The notes beneath the pieces are model-generated. The model made no database searches. It was not told the DNA's origin and worked only from the letters and a program-made list of their open reading frames with translations. 54,614 nucleotides of DNA from Clostridium sp. DSM 8431 (GTDB lineage Bacteria > Bacillota > Clostridia > Clostridiales > Clostridiaceae). Shown here piece after piece: positions 1 through 8,510 of the stretch. The DNA lies in NCBI RefSeq assembly GCF_900116755.1, contig NZ_FPBY01000003.1:1-54614 (forward strand), read 5' to 3'. The translations under genes and the position numbers were made by a program. How positions within the stretch are numbered: the stretch's first letter is position 1; each line of letters opens with the position of its first letter.

Positions 1-28
1 AGGAGAACATCCTTATTTAAGCACGAAC

Positions 29-130
29 TTTAAGGGACGTCCACCTATATTTGAATAGCTAGTTTTACTTATCACTCTATTTAAAAATACAGCCAAGTAA
101 AATAATTCCATATAAGTGACAGTCCAAATT
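29..130 (-). repeat. Diverged dispersed repeat, copy A
   Basis: This stretch resembles 16747-16868 in the same orientation. By eye about three quarters of positions match over 31-83, with weaker similarity further on (GGACTGTCAC on the minus strand here, GGACTTTCAG there). On the minus strand both copies can be read as a related peptide tail (here SYSNIGGRPLKF), but this copy has a frame change upstream of that motif. It has no ribosome site and no start. It could be the decayed 3' end of a mobile element or a non-coding intergenic repeat. I do not recognise the family. Confidence 0.55.
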
Positions 131-149
131 TTGTATTTTTCTATGCATT

Positions 150-174
150 AAAAAAGCCACAGAAATCCTGTGGT
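150..174 (-). terminator. Rho-independent terminator after the broken gene fragment
   Basis: The minus strand carries a perfect 6-bp stem CCACAG/CTGTGG with a 5-nt loop, followed by six T. It lies about 25 bases after the stop codon of the fragment at 200-358, so it is probably the old terminator of that gene. Confidence 0.75.
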
Positions 175-199
175 CTATATTTAAAGCTATTATTATTTT

Positions 200-358
200 T
201 TATCTGTAATTATCCATTATATCTCTCATAATATCAGCAGTAGATCTAGGAGTATATGTTATTGCATTTGCACCTGCTTGTATTGTTTCTCTAATACTTG
301 CATCAGTTGGTCCTCCAGATACATTTAATATAGTAGCACCAGCTTCAATTCTATCTCC
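200..358 (-). pseudogene. C-terminal fragment of a TIM-barrel-like protein, broken
   Basis: The minus strand reads 52 codons to a TAA at 200-202. The readable peptide contains IEAGATILNVSGG, then GPTDASIRETI and AGANAITYTP, which look like the last phosphate-binding strands of a TIM-barrel enzyme. The frame is closed by TGA at 359-361. The ATG at 376-378 is in another frame and has no ribosome site. From memory of similar clostridial proteins, about 25 residues normally separate NVSGG from GGPTD, so I infer an internal deletion as well as loss of the N-terminal part. A terminator follows at 150-174, as expected for a formerly real gene. I cannot name the enzyme. Confidence 0.5.
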
Positions 359-431
359 TCATCCAAGTTTTTAATCATGGAGAATATTATACTATTTTTC
401 AGCGAATTTTAAAGATGTTTTTTTAAATTTA

Positions 432-1124
432 TTATAATCTAATCAAAACAGTTTTTTTCAAAGTTATTCCTGTTTTTGTCACACTACAAGAATATGCAAA
501 TATATCTACTCCTTCTTTTGCTGCTAATCTTAATGCATTTGCAAACTCTGGATCTGTATCATCATTAGGACTAAATTCATTAACATCCTCTATTTGTATT
601 AGAAAAAGCACCCCAGCACCTCTACCAGTTTTCTTTACCTCTATTAACTCTAATAAATGCTTTTTTCCTCTTTCAGTTGGAGCATCTGGAAATCTACACT
701 TACCATTTTCCTCTAATGTAACTCCTTTAACTTCTAAATAATATTCTTCTCCATCATCTGATGATAATTTAAAATCAAATCTACTATTTCCAAAAGTTTT
801 TTCACTTAATATATTGGTATATTTTTTCAACTTATCCACAGCTTTATTCTCTAGAGCTTCCTTCACAACTTTATTAGGTATTTGCGAATCTATACATATA
901 TTTTTATCACCTTTATAGGCACCTATTAAATCATATTTTGTTTTTCTATTTGGATTATTCTCTTCCCTCAAAAACACCTCACAGCCTGGAATTAGTATCT
1001 CTTTGCACCTTCCAGTATTAGGAACATGCACTACTATTTCTTCTCCATTTAGATTAACTCTTGCATTAAATCTATTTGGCCTTTCTATAAACTCTGCAAC
1101 ATATATATTCTTGTTATATTCCAC
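432..1124 (-). CDS. sfsA: SfsA-family protein (sugar fermentation stimulation protein homologue)
   Basis: The 230-residue product matches SfsA over its full length. The N-terminal OB-like half contains ARVNLNGEEIVVHVPNTGRC. The C-terminal half is nuclease-like, with RFDFKL, LEVKGVTLEENG, FPDAPTERGKKHL and a C-terminal IFAYSC region. The acidic and lysine residues of RFDF...EVKG form a PD-(D/E)XK-like core. In E. coli the protein binds DNA and affects maltose genes; the role in Firmicutes is not settled. The start is GTG at 1122-1124, with GAGGTG 6 bases upstream. The region upstream holds the DnaA-box cluster, and one further exact box (832-840) lies inside this gene. Confidence 0.93.
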   Translation of the reverse strand: MEYNKNIYVAEFIERPNRFNARVNLNGEEIVVHVPNTGRCKEILIPGCEVFLREENNPNRKTKYDLIGAYKGDKNICIDSQIPNKVVKEALENKAVDKLKKYTNILSEKTFGNSRFDFKLSSDDGEEYYLEVKGVTLEENGKCRFPDAPTERGKKHLLELIEVKKTGRGAGVLFLIQIEDVNEFSPNDDTDPEFANALRLAAKEGVDIFAYSCSVTKTGITLKKTVLIRL

Positions 1125-1137
1125 AATGGCACCTCAC

Positions 1138-1437
1138 TTATCCACATTATCCACATCCGTTATCAACAGGTTTTTGTGAATAATTTTGTTAATTTTTTGC
1201 GTTTTTTGTTAATGTATAATAAATTTTATCGGATAATCTTTATTTGCGCAATACTCATTATATTGTTGTTAGTTTTTTTTGCAAGCAATACATATTGTGT
1301 CAAGTTTTTTTATTATTTTTTCATATATTTTTAAAGTTATCCACAGGTGTCATTAACTTATCAACATATAACCTCCCCCTTGATGAATACTTGTTTGAAG
1401 TGGTTTTTAAGCACTATTTTATCCACAATTATTCACA
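1138..1437. promoter_or_regulatory. Cluster of eight DnaA-box-like sequences
   Basis: The gap between sfsA and the amidase holds four exact TTATCCACA sites (1138-1146, 1147-1155, 1337-1345, 1419-1427), two TTATCAACA sites (1160-1168, 1358-1366) and two TTATTCACA sites (1175-1183 on the minus strand, 1429-1437). The first two abut without a gap. T-rich DNA lies between the two groups. TTATCCACA is the DnaA consensus in Bacillus and E. coli. By eye I found only two more exact copies, at 832-840 in sfsA and 20722-20730 in dnaE. It could be a DnaA-titrating or DnaA-regulated locus. dnaA and dnaN are not nearby, so I do not call it oriC. Confidence 0.7.
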
Positions 1438-1445
1438 GGCATATG

Positions 1446-2165
1446 TTAATAACTTACAGGCTTGTACTCGTTATCCATTTTCAAAATTTCTTCCTTAACC
1501 TTTTCCTTAATATCTTCTATAGAAATATTTTCTCCAGGGCATAAAGTTTGATATGCATCTCTATGGCCTATAATATCTGATATATTATACTTAATTACCA
1601 TATCTGCTGAAAGCAATATTAAAGATCTTTCCTCTTCTGTAGGTAATACATCATCTTCAAAATTTCCTTCCACACATATTCCTATACTATCGTAATTTCT
1701 GCCAATAGTATGAGCTCCAATATAATCTTCTGGTCTCCCCCTATAAATGCTTCCATCTTTTCTTATATAAAAGTGATACCCTATACCTCCATACCCCTTA
1801 CTCTTATGATCTTCATTTATATTATCTGGTGTAAGGCCATTTGCTGCAGTATGGTGAATTATTAAGGTTTTAGGTTTATTACCCACCTCTATATCATTAC
1901 CTAATTTATAATCAATATTCTTTATATCAATTTGTTTCTCTAAGCTCACCTTTTTTTCTCTAAGCTTTTCAATATCATAATTTCCTGAATCCATGTTAAT
2001 TAAATACTTGCAATAACTTTTATTAACTGCATATTCATAAGACTTAACTCCTACCACATATATGAATAACATTATTATAAACACTATGAATATACAGGTA
2101 CGTATTCTTCTTCTCTTCATTATTCTTTCGAATTCGTCTCTTCCTAATCTTTGAACGTTTAGCAT
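1446..2165 (-). CDS. Membrane-anchored N-acetylmuramoyl-L-alanine amidase (Amidase_2/PGRP fold)
   Basis: The 239-residue protein has a basic N-terminus, one membrane segment at about residues 21-40, a charged linker, and an Amidase_2/peptidoglycan-recognition domain from about residue 97. Likely zinc ligands are His104 (in IIHHTA), His201 (in IIGHRD) and Cys209 (in LCPG), as in T7 lysozyme-type amidases. Tyr130 and the HFYIRKDGSIYRGR block also fit the fold. It should cut the bond between N-acetylmuramic acid and the stem peptide on the outer face of the membrane. The start is ATG with GGGGTGAC upstream. It sits alone between sfsA and the transporter, and its stop codon is 9 bases from the last DnaA-like box. 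The substrate and growth phase are unknown. Confidence 0.88.
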   Translation of the reverse strand: MLNVQRLGRDEFERIMKRRRIRTCIFIVFIIMLFIYVVGVKSYEYAVNKSYCKYLINMDSGNYDIEKLREKKVSLEKQIDIKNIDYKLGNDIEVGNKPKTLIIHHTAANGLTPDNINEDHKSKGYGGIGYHFYIRKDGSIYRGRPEDYIGAHTIGRNYDSIGICVEGNFEDDVLPTEEERSLILLSADMVIKYNISDIIGHRDAYQTLCPGENISIEDIKEKVKEEILKMDNEYKPVSY

Positions 2166-2335
2166 ATCAATAATGTCACCCCACTTATTTTAAATTTAAC
2201 TTCACATAATATTATATCTCAGCTGTAAAATATTGGAAATAGATTGTTGTTTACAAATTTATTCTCTTTTTAAAATAAATAAGCCATATTATTTAAGTTC
2301 CACACAATTAATTCTATAATTTAGTCAAAAGATAT

Positions 2336-2375
2336 AAAAAACCGCACTAAAGTTCTATCCTTCAGTACGGTTTTA
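2336..2375 (-). terminator. Terminator after the cation transporter gene
   Basis: AAAACCGTACTGAAG pairs with CTTTAGTGCGGTTTT around a short loop, with T runs on both sides. The hairpin begins just after the stop at 2381, and either strand could use it. Confidence 0.85.
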
Positions 2376-2380
2376 CTTAT

Positions 2381-3283
2381 CTACACAGCCCATTTTCTAT
2401 CAGCTGTAAAATTCACATTTAGCCACTTATTTAATTTTATATCTTTCATTCCCATATAAACTTCTTCTCTTACTTTGTCCATTTCTTCAAGCTCTTTTAA
2501 TCTTGAATTATCATTAAATACAAAATCAATTTCTATTCTAAGTTCTCTTCCAACTTTACTTACTCTTGTAATAGAGTCTTCAAAATTATATTCCTCTTCT
2601 ATATCTTTTACTATAGTATAGATTTCATCATTAATATTTTTATCTGCATTTTTATTTACAATTTCTCCAAAACATTTTATGAGTGTCTTTATAGGAACTT
2701 TTATAAAAAATACAGATGATATTATAACCATCACTGGGTCAACATATCTTGTTAAATGAGCATAGCCTGCCTTTGACATTATGCTTACAGCAACAAATCC
2801 TATTAATACTGCTGCACTTAATATAGTATCCATAAGCCATTGATTGCTTTCTGCATTAACCATTTCTGATGATACCTTCTTACCATTTTTATTAAGTATA
2901 TAATAAGAAAATGCACATCCTACTGTTGATATTAAGGAATACATTAGCGCTAATCCTGTATCAACATTATTCCCTCCTGCCACAAATTCTTTAATTCCAT
3001 TTATTAAACTTATACTACACATAGCTATCAATACTAATGACTGAATTGCTACCATAATTGGTTCTAGAGCACCTTTTCCAAAAGGAAACTTCTCAAAATC
3101 TGCTTTATTTATATAATTTGAAATATATAGTGCTAGTATTGATAAAAATAAACTTATTAATGAATAAAGTCCATCAAACATAATCATATCAGACTTTACT
3201 ACTATCCCCCATGCTGTACCTAAAACTGCAAAGAATAATCCCCCTACAGCAGAAAAAGCAAGCATGCTTTTTTCACTTTTCAT
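2381..3283 (-). CDS. Cation diffusion facilitator (CDF) family transporter
   Basis: About six membrane segments fill residues 5-200, followed by a soluble C-terminal domain of the CDF cytoplasmic type. The first helix pair (VGGLFFAVLGTAWGIVVKSDMIMFDGLYSLIS is the region) and the GKGALEPI loop fit the family. I start at the ATG 3281-3283, which has AGAGGTG 5 bases upstream. A longer frame reaches 3343 but runs over that ribosome site. Classic zinc exporters carry DxxxD in helix 2 and HxxxD in helix 5. Here I read D-G-L-Y-S and Q-W-L-M-D, so metal choice cannot be taken from zinc exporters. The gene is single and has its own terminator at 2336-2375. Confidence 0.88.
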   Translation of the reverse strand: MKSEKSMLAFSAVGGLFFAVLGTAWGIVVKSDMIMFDGLYSLISLFLSILALYISNYINKADFEKFPFGKGALEPIMVAIQSLVLIAMCSISLINGIKEFVAGGNNVDTGLALMYSLISTVGCAFSYYILNKNGKKVSSEMVNAESNQWLMDTILSAAVLIGFVAVSIMSKAGYAHLTRYVDPVMVIISSVFFIKVPIKTLIKCFGEIVNKNADKNINDEIYTIVKDIEEEYNFEDSITRVSKVGRELRIEIDFVFNDNSRLKELEEMDKVREEVYMGMKDIKLNKWLNVNFTADRKWAV

Positions 3284-3437
3284 TATTACACCTCTCATTT
3301 TTTTATCTATATATATTATATTTTGTTTAAAAATATAGAACAACTGACTGATTCGAGGTGTTTTTTATACTAATACTACATATATTTAGTTGCTTTTTTT
3401 ATTTCAAATAGCACAATAGTCCTTAAATTTGTTATTT

Positions 3438-5801
3438 TTAATCCTTAAGCGTCTTCTTAGAAATACGCCATATATCATTTCCATATTCCATTATTGTCCT
3501 ATCACTAGAGAACCTTCCTACATTACAAATATTCATAAAGCCTTTTCTGCCCCACTCATATTTATTCTTATAAGCTTTAAATACTTTTTCTTCAGTATCT
3601 TTAAAACTTTGAAAATCTGCTAATAAGAAATACTGATCATTTTCATTAATCAAAGCATTATATAAATCTTCAAATTCTCCAGTTCCACCATCACTAAAGG
3701 TTCCATTTACTAAAGAATCTACAACTCTCTTTAATGATGGATTTTCATTATAATATTTCCTTGCATCATAGCTATTTCTCATATTATCAATTTCATCTAC
3801 CTTTAATCCAAATATGAAGTTATTATTTTCTCCACTTTCCTTAAATATTTCTATATTAGCTCCATCTAAAGTTCCAAAGGTAGGGGCTCCATTTAGCATA
3901 AACTTCATATTTCCAGTACCAGATGCTTCTTTTCCTGCTGTTGATATTTGTTTTGATAAATCAGCTGCTGGACATAATTTTTCTGCATAGCTAACTCTGT
4001 AATTTTGAATAAATACTACTTTAATTCTTCCTTTAATCGATTCATCATTATTAATTAATTTTGCAATGGAATTTATATACTTAACTATTGTTTTAGCTCT
4101 AACATACCCTGGAAAGGCTTTAGCTCCAAATATAAATGTAACTTTAGGAATATCTATATCTGGATTATCTTTTAATCTATAATATAAATCTAAAATATAG
4201 AATGCATTTAAAAGTTGTCTCTTATACTCATGTAATCTTTTTATCTGAATATCGAAAAGAGAATCTGGATCAATCTCTATACCTTCATTTTCTTTAATGT
4301 AAGCAGAAAGTTGCTCTTTTTTCTTTTTCTTAATCTTTAAAAATCTATCTATTATATCTTTGTTATCAGCATACTTTTCTAGCTCTTTTAATTTTGCAAG
4401 GTCTGTAACCCAAGATTCACTTCCTAATAATTCAGTTATCATACTAGATAATTCTGAATTACATAATCTAATCCACCTTCTTGGAGTTATTCCATTGGTT
4501 TTATTTTGAAATTTTTCTGGATATAATTCATACCAATTTTTAAGTTCTGATTTTTTTAATATTTCTGTATGAAGGGAAGCAACACCATTAACTGCAGATC
4601 CAATGTGAATTGCCATATTTGCCATTCTTACTTGACCTTTAGATATTATTTTATAAGTCTTAATTTCAGGTCCAGTAAAATCTTTACCCTTCAATTCCTC
4701 TATAAATCTTCTATCTATCATTTTTATTATTTCAAGAATTCTAGGGAAAAGCTCATCCATTAAATCTACATCCCACTTTTCAAGAGCCTCTGCAAGTATT
4801 GTATGATTTGTATAACTAAATACTTTATCAGCTATATCCAAAGCATCCTCAAACTCAATTTTCTCTTCATCTATTAATATTCTTATAAGTTCTGGTATTG
4901 CTAATGTTGGATGTGTATCATTTAACTGAATAGCATTCATATCTGCAAAGCTTTTTGTAATAGCACCATATTTTCTTTTATACTTAGCTACTATATCTTT
5001 TATTGATGCACTTACTAAAAAGTACTGTTGCTTTAATCTTAAAAGCTTACCTTCTCTTATTGAATCATTTGGATATAAGATTCTTGTGATATCATCTGCT
5101 CTATTTTTAGTTTTTAAAGCATCATCATAAAGTTGCTTATTAAATAATTCAAAATCAAACTCTTCTAAAGTTTCACATTTCCATAACCTTAAGGTATTAA
5201 TATTTCTAGTATTATATCCAATGATAGGCACATCATAAGGCACAGCTTTAACCTTTATATCTGAAAATTCAACTGTCTGAGCTTCTGATTCCTTCTTAAT
5301 ACTCCAAGGTTCTCCGTGACTTAGCCAACTATCAGCTTCTTCTACCTGTTCTCCATTTTTAATAGATTGTTTGAATAATCCATTACTATATCTTAAGCCA
5401 TACCCCATTAGTGGCAATTCCATAGTTGCTGCTGAATCCATAAAACAGGAGGCCAGTCTTCCAAGCCCTCCATTTCCAAGACCAGCATCTTCTTCTACTT
5501 CCTCTATTTCATTTAAATCTATATTGAGTTCATCAAATAATTCCTTTACTACTTCGTAACATCCCATATTAATAAGATTATTACCAAGAGCTCTTCCCAT
5601 TAAATACTCTGCTGAAAAGTAAAAAGCCTGCTTTCCCTCTAAGTATAATTCCTGTGTTTTCTTCCAATCATCAATTATAAATTCAAGTAAAGCCATTGAT
5701 AGTGAATTAAAGATTTCATAACTTAAAGCTTCCTCTATCCCTTTACCATACTTAACTTTTAAGTATCGTAACATACTGATTTTTAGATTTTCTTTATTCA
5801 T
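3438..5801 (-). CDS. glgP: Glycogen/maltodextrin phosphorylase
   Basis: The 787-residue protein is the usual length for GT35 alpha-glucan phosphorylase, which uses phosphate to release glucose-1-phosphate from glycogen or maltodextrin. Visible blocks are AEYLMGRALGNNL, EDAGLGNGGLGRLA, NDTHPTLA, NGITPRRW, the PLP-lysine motif EASGTGNMKFMLNG and GTLDGANIEI near residue 650. The ATG at 5799-5801 is preceded by AAGGTG at 8 bases, so I prefer it to an ATG 18 bases upstream that precedes the ribosome site. The PucR-type regulator lies 41 bases upstream and malQ beyond it, so the three look like one glucan-breakdown unit. No branching or synthase gene is in the window. Confidence 0.96.
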   Translation of the reverse strand: MNKENLKISMLRYLKVKYGKGIEEALSYEIFNSLSMALLEFIIDDWKKTQELYLEGKQAFYFSAEYLMGRALGNNLINMGCYEVVKELFDELNIDLNEIEEVEEDAGLGNGGLGRLASCFMDSAATMELPLMGYGLRYSNGLFKQSIKNGEQVEEADSWLSHGEPWSIKKESEAQTVEFSDIKVKAVPYDVPIIGYNTRNINTLRLWKCETLEEFDFELFNKQLYDDALKTKNRADDITRILYPNDSIREGKLLRLKQQYFLVSASIKDIVAKYKRKYGAITKSFADMNAIQLNDTHPTLAIPELIRILIDEEKIEFEDALDIADKVFSYTNHTILAEALEKWDVDLMDELFPRILEIIKMIDRRFIEELKGKDFTGPEIKTYKIISKGQVRMANMAIHIGSAVNGVASLHTEILKKSELKNWYELYPEKFQNKTNGITPRRWIRLCNSELSSMITELLGSESWVTDLAKLKELEKYADNKDIIDRFLKIKKKKKEQLSAYIKENEGIEIDPDSLFDIQIKRLHEYKRQLLNAFYILDLYYRLKDNPDIDIPKVTFIFGAKAFPGYVRAKTIVKYINSIAKLINNDESIKGRIKVVFIQNYRVSYAEKLCPAADLSKQISTAGKEASGTGNMKFMLNGAPTFGTLDGANIEIFKESGENNNFIFGLKVDEIDNMRNSYDARKYYNENPSLKRVVDSLVNGTFSDGGTGEFEDLYNALINENDQYFLLADFQSFKDTEEKVFKAYKNKYEWGRKGFMNICNVGRFSSDRTIMEYGNDIWRISKKTLKD

Positions 5802-5842
5802 TTCAATTACACCTTCCATACATCTTATTAATTTTATAAACT

Positions 5843-6805
5843 TTATCTAAAAATCTTTTGCTTATTTTTCTCTTTCCATAGTGTATATAAAATTTTAAAT
5901 GTCACTGCTTCATTGAAATTTTTTATATCAAAGCCAGTATACCTCTCTAATTTTTCTATTCTATAAATTAATGTATTCCTATGAATATACAATCTCTTTG
6001 CACTTTCACTTACATTTAATCCACAATCCAAAAATGTTTCTATAGATTTCATCATTTCTTCATCTAGCTTATCTAATCCCTCTTCATAAGGTCTAACTAC
6101 TTCTAATAATTTATTTAAATCAATACTATTTAATATTGCTTCAAACTCAATGGAATTTTCATTAATAATCTTATTTTTAATATCATATTTTTTTGCAATA
6201 TCTATCTTTCTTATACTCTTTTTAACCGCATCTGATAAATTCTCATATCCAGACACATTCATGTATGATATTACACATTTTTCTTTTGTGTTATATTCTA
6301 AAGTTTCTTTTAAACTTTCTGCATGTTCATAAGGCTCATCTAAATTTCCTAAAATAAGAATATTATTTTTATAATTTAAAATACATATGTCTTCAGATTC
6401 ATATCCATCTTCAATAACTGCAATACATTCTTTTATACTGTTATCTATACTTATAACAATCAATATGAAGTCCTTGCACATAAATGGATATAACCTTTTA
6501 ATTTCACTTTTAGAATAATCACTGCCTTGGATTATATCTTTAATTAATGAATTTTCTTTCTCTACCTCTTCTCTTATAGCTGATAAAATAAATTGTCCAA
6601 GTAGTGGTAATACACTTTTATCTTTTGAATTAACAATTATAATAAATTCTTCTCCAAATACATCTATAGATTCCTTAGCAAAAGTACTTTTTATGTTAAA
6701 CCCCTCAGATGTATATATCTCTCCTTTTTCACTTAAAACCTTAAAGGATATCTTAGCCGCCTCATTAGCCACCTCAAATATCTTTCTATAATTCTTCATA
6801 CCCAT
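5843..6805 (-). CDS. PucR/CdaR-type transcriptional regulator
   Basis: The 320-residue protein ends in a PucR C-terminal helix-turn-helix (about residues 255-315: DCGLNVSESAKRLYIHRNTLIYRI, then the RYTGF block). The N-terminal 250 residues are a poorly conserved sensor region resembling the GGDEF-like CdaR domain. It has no membrane segments or signal peptide. It lies between malQ and glgP on the same strand, so I infer that it senses a glucan-related signal and controls those genes, but nothing in the sequence names the ligand. An ATG two codons later could also be the start; neither has a strong ribosome site. Confidence 0.85.
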   Translation of the reverse strand: MGMKNYRKIFEVANEAAKISFKVLSEKGEIYTSEGFNIKSTFAKESIDVFGEEFIIIVNSKDKSVLPLLGQFILSAIREEVEKENSLIKDIIQGSDYSKSEIKRLYPFMCKDFILIVISIDNSIKECIAVIEDGYESEDICILNYKNNILILGNLDEPYEHAESLKETLEYNTKEKCVISYMNVSGYENLSDAVKKSIRKIDIAKKYDIKNKIINENSIEFEAILNSIDLNKLLEVVRPYEEGLDKLDEEMMKSIETFLDCGLNVSESAKRLYIHRNTLIYRIEKLERYTGFDIKNFNEAVTFKILYTLWKEKNKQKIFR

Positions 6806-6906
6806 CTACCAGCTTTCCCTTATACCTTTTTAATGTAATTTGTTAATATGTAAAAAATATACTTTAATTACATTTTTTAAACTTATAATAAATTATATCA
6901 TAGCAC

Positions 6907-6931
6907 CCTTTGTAAATAAATGTAACAAAGG
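6907..6931 (-). terminator. Hairpin between malQ and the regulator gene
   Basis: CCTTTGT (6907-6913) pairs with ACAAAGG (6925-6931) around an 11-nt loop. It overlaps by two bases a second, longer inverted repeat at 6930-6969, so the two could be alternative structures. I see no clean T run, so termination here may be partial. Confidence 0.4.
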
Positions 6932-6969
6932 AGCCTTTTAGATTTTTCTCTTAACTAAAAGGAACTCCT
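6930..6969 (-). terminator. Long inverted repeat just after malQ
   Basis: GGAGCCTTTTAG (6930-6941) faces CTAAAAGGAACTCC (6955-6968), giving a stem with one small bulge and a 13-nt loop. It starts 9 bases after the malQ stop and probably reduces readthrough into the regulator gene and glgP. Confidence 0.55.
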
Positions 6970-6977
6970 AGTACACT

Positions 6978-8471
6978 CTATTTTCTTCTTCTATATCTAT
7001 AATTTAATGCTGCTATTTTTTCAGTAAGTTCTTTAGTTATACTTCCCTTTTTCATTCTCCAGCTCCAGTTTCCTCCCATGCTTGATGGAAGATTCATTCT
7101 ACCTTCATTTCCTATGCCTAAAAAGTCCTGCATCTGTGCAATTGCAGTGTCTGCTATACTTGCCCATACTCCTCTTATTATTCCAAAATTATATCCTTCT
7201 TCTTTGTTTAACCCTAAATATAATTTTGCATTTTTTACTTCATGTTCCCCTGCTGTTTCATTAAACCATCCCATGCAGGTGTCATTATCATGAGTTCCAG
7301 TATAAGCTACACATTTTTTATCATAGTTATGTGGTAAATATGGGTTTTCAGAAGAACCATCAAAAGCAAACTCTAGCACCTTCATACCTGGATATCCACT
7401 TTCCTTTACAAACTTAATAACATCCTCTGTCAAAAAACCTAAGTCCTCTGCAATAATGTCTACATCTCCAAGCTTATCCTCTATAGACTTAAATAGCTCC
7501 ATAGCAGGTCCTTTTACCCACTTTCCATTTATAGCAGTCTCCTCACCATATGGAATTTCCCAGAAAGATTCAAAGCCTCTAAAGTGATCAATACGTAAAA
7601 CATCATATAATTTTAAATTTTGTTTTACTCTATTAACCCACCATTTATAATCATTTTTATTCATATAATCCCAATCATAAATTGTATTTCCCCAAAGCTG
7701 ACCTGTAGCTGAAAATGCATCTGGTGGACATCCTGCAACCACTTTAGGTTCTAATGTCTTTGGATCTAATTTAAAGTTTTCAGGACTGCTCCAAGTTTCT
7801 ACACTATCAGTTGATACATAAATAGGTATGTCTCCAATAATCTTTATTCCTAAATCATTAGCGTAAGTTTTTAACTTCTTCCACTGCTTAAAGAATAAGT
7901 ATTGAATAAATGACCAATACTCAACTTCATCTTCAACTTCATCTTTATACTTCTCTAAAGCCTCTTTTTTTCTAAACTTAATATCCTCATCCCAGTCTAT
8001 CCAGTTTTTATAATTAAACTTAGCCTTGAGTGCCATATATAATGAATAATCTTCAAGCCACTCTTTATTTTCTTCTTTAAATTCTTCAACATCTTCATAA
8101 GCATCTTTCTTCTTATTATAGTTTGCATAAGCTTTTTTTAAGACTTCATACTTTGCCATGTAAATTGCGCCATAATCCACTCTTTCTTTGTTTTGTCCAT
8201 AGTTCTTATTGATATAATCTCTTTCTTCTAACAACCCATCTTTCTTAAGTTCATTAAAGTCTATAAAGTATGGGTTACCTGCAAATGCAGTAAAGCACTG
8301 ATAAGGCGAATCACCATATCCTGTATGTCCCAAAGGAAGTATCTGCCAATAAAGAAATCCTGATTTCTTTAGAAAATCAACAAATTTATATGCTTCTTCT
8401 CCAAAAGTTCCTATACCAAAATCACCAGGAAGCGAAGATATATGCATTAAAACCCCTGCACCTCTTACCAT
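6978..8471 (-). CDS. malQ: 4-alpha-glucanotransferase (amylomaltase, GH77)
   Basis: The 497-residue protein is full length for GH77 and transfers alpha-1,4-glucan chains between maltodextrins, releasing glucose. The opening MVRGAGVLMHISSLPG and the GYGDSPYQ block are typical. The catalytic nucleophile Asp is in LRIDHFRGFESFWEIP, the acid/base Glu in IIAEDLG, and the third carboxylate in TGTHDNDT. GGAGGT lies 8 bases before the ATG. With glgP downstream it would convert maltodextrin to glucose and glucose-1-phosphate. The ribH terminator (8511-8551) lies just upstream, and I could not pick a convincing promoter. Confidence 0.96.
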   Translation of the reverse strand: MVRGAGVLMHISSLPGDFGIGTFGEEAYKFVDFLKKSGFLYWQILPLGHTGYGDSPYQCFTAFAGNPYFIDFNELKKDGLLEERDYINKNYGQNKERVDYGAIYMAKYEVLKKAYANYNKKKDAYEDVEEFKEENKEWLEDYSLYMALKAKFNYKNWIDWDEDIKFRKKEALEKYKDEVEDEVEYWSFIQYLFFKQWKKLKTYANDLGIKIIGDIPIYVSTDSVETWSSPENFKLDPKTLEPKVVAGCPPDAFSATGQLWGNTIYDWDYMNKNDYKWWVNRVKQNLKLYDVLRIDHFRGFESFWEIPYGEETAINGKWVKGPAMELFKSIEDKLGDVDIIAEDLGFLTEDVIKFVKESGYPGMKVLEFAFDGSSENPYLPHNYDKKCVAYTGTHDNDTCMGWFNETAGEHEVKNAKLYLGLNKEEGYNFGIIRGVWASIADTAIAQMQDFLGIGNEGRMNLPSSMGGNWSWRMKKGSITKELTEKIAALNYRYRRRK

Positions 8472-8510
8472 AAATACTGACCTCCAAACATATTTATTGC
8501 TTATTAATTA

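Noticed and set aside
1138-1437. Calling the DnaA-box cluster the chromosomal origin
   Set aside because: dnaA, dnaN, rpmH and recF are not adjacent, and I cannot measure strand skew on this scale, so only a cluster is claimed.
1244-1544. Two overlapping plus-strand frames in the DnaA-box gap
   Set aside because: They have low-complexity Phe/Leu/Ile-rich content, run into the amidase gene in antisense, and lack ribosome sites.
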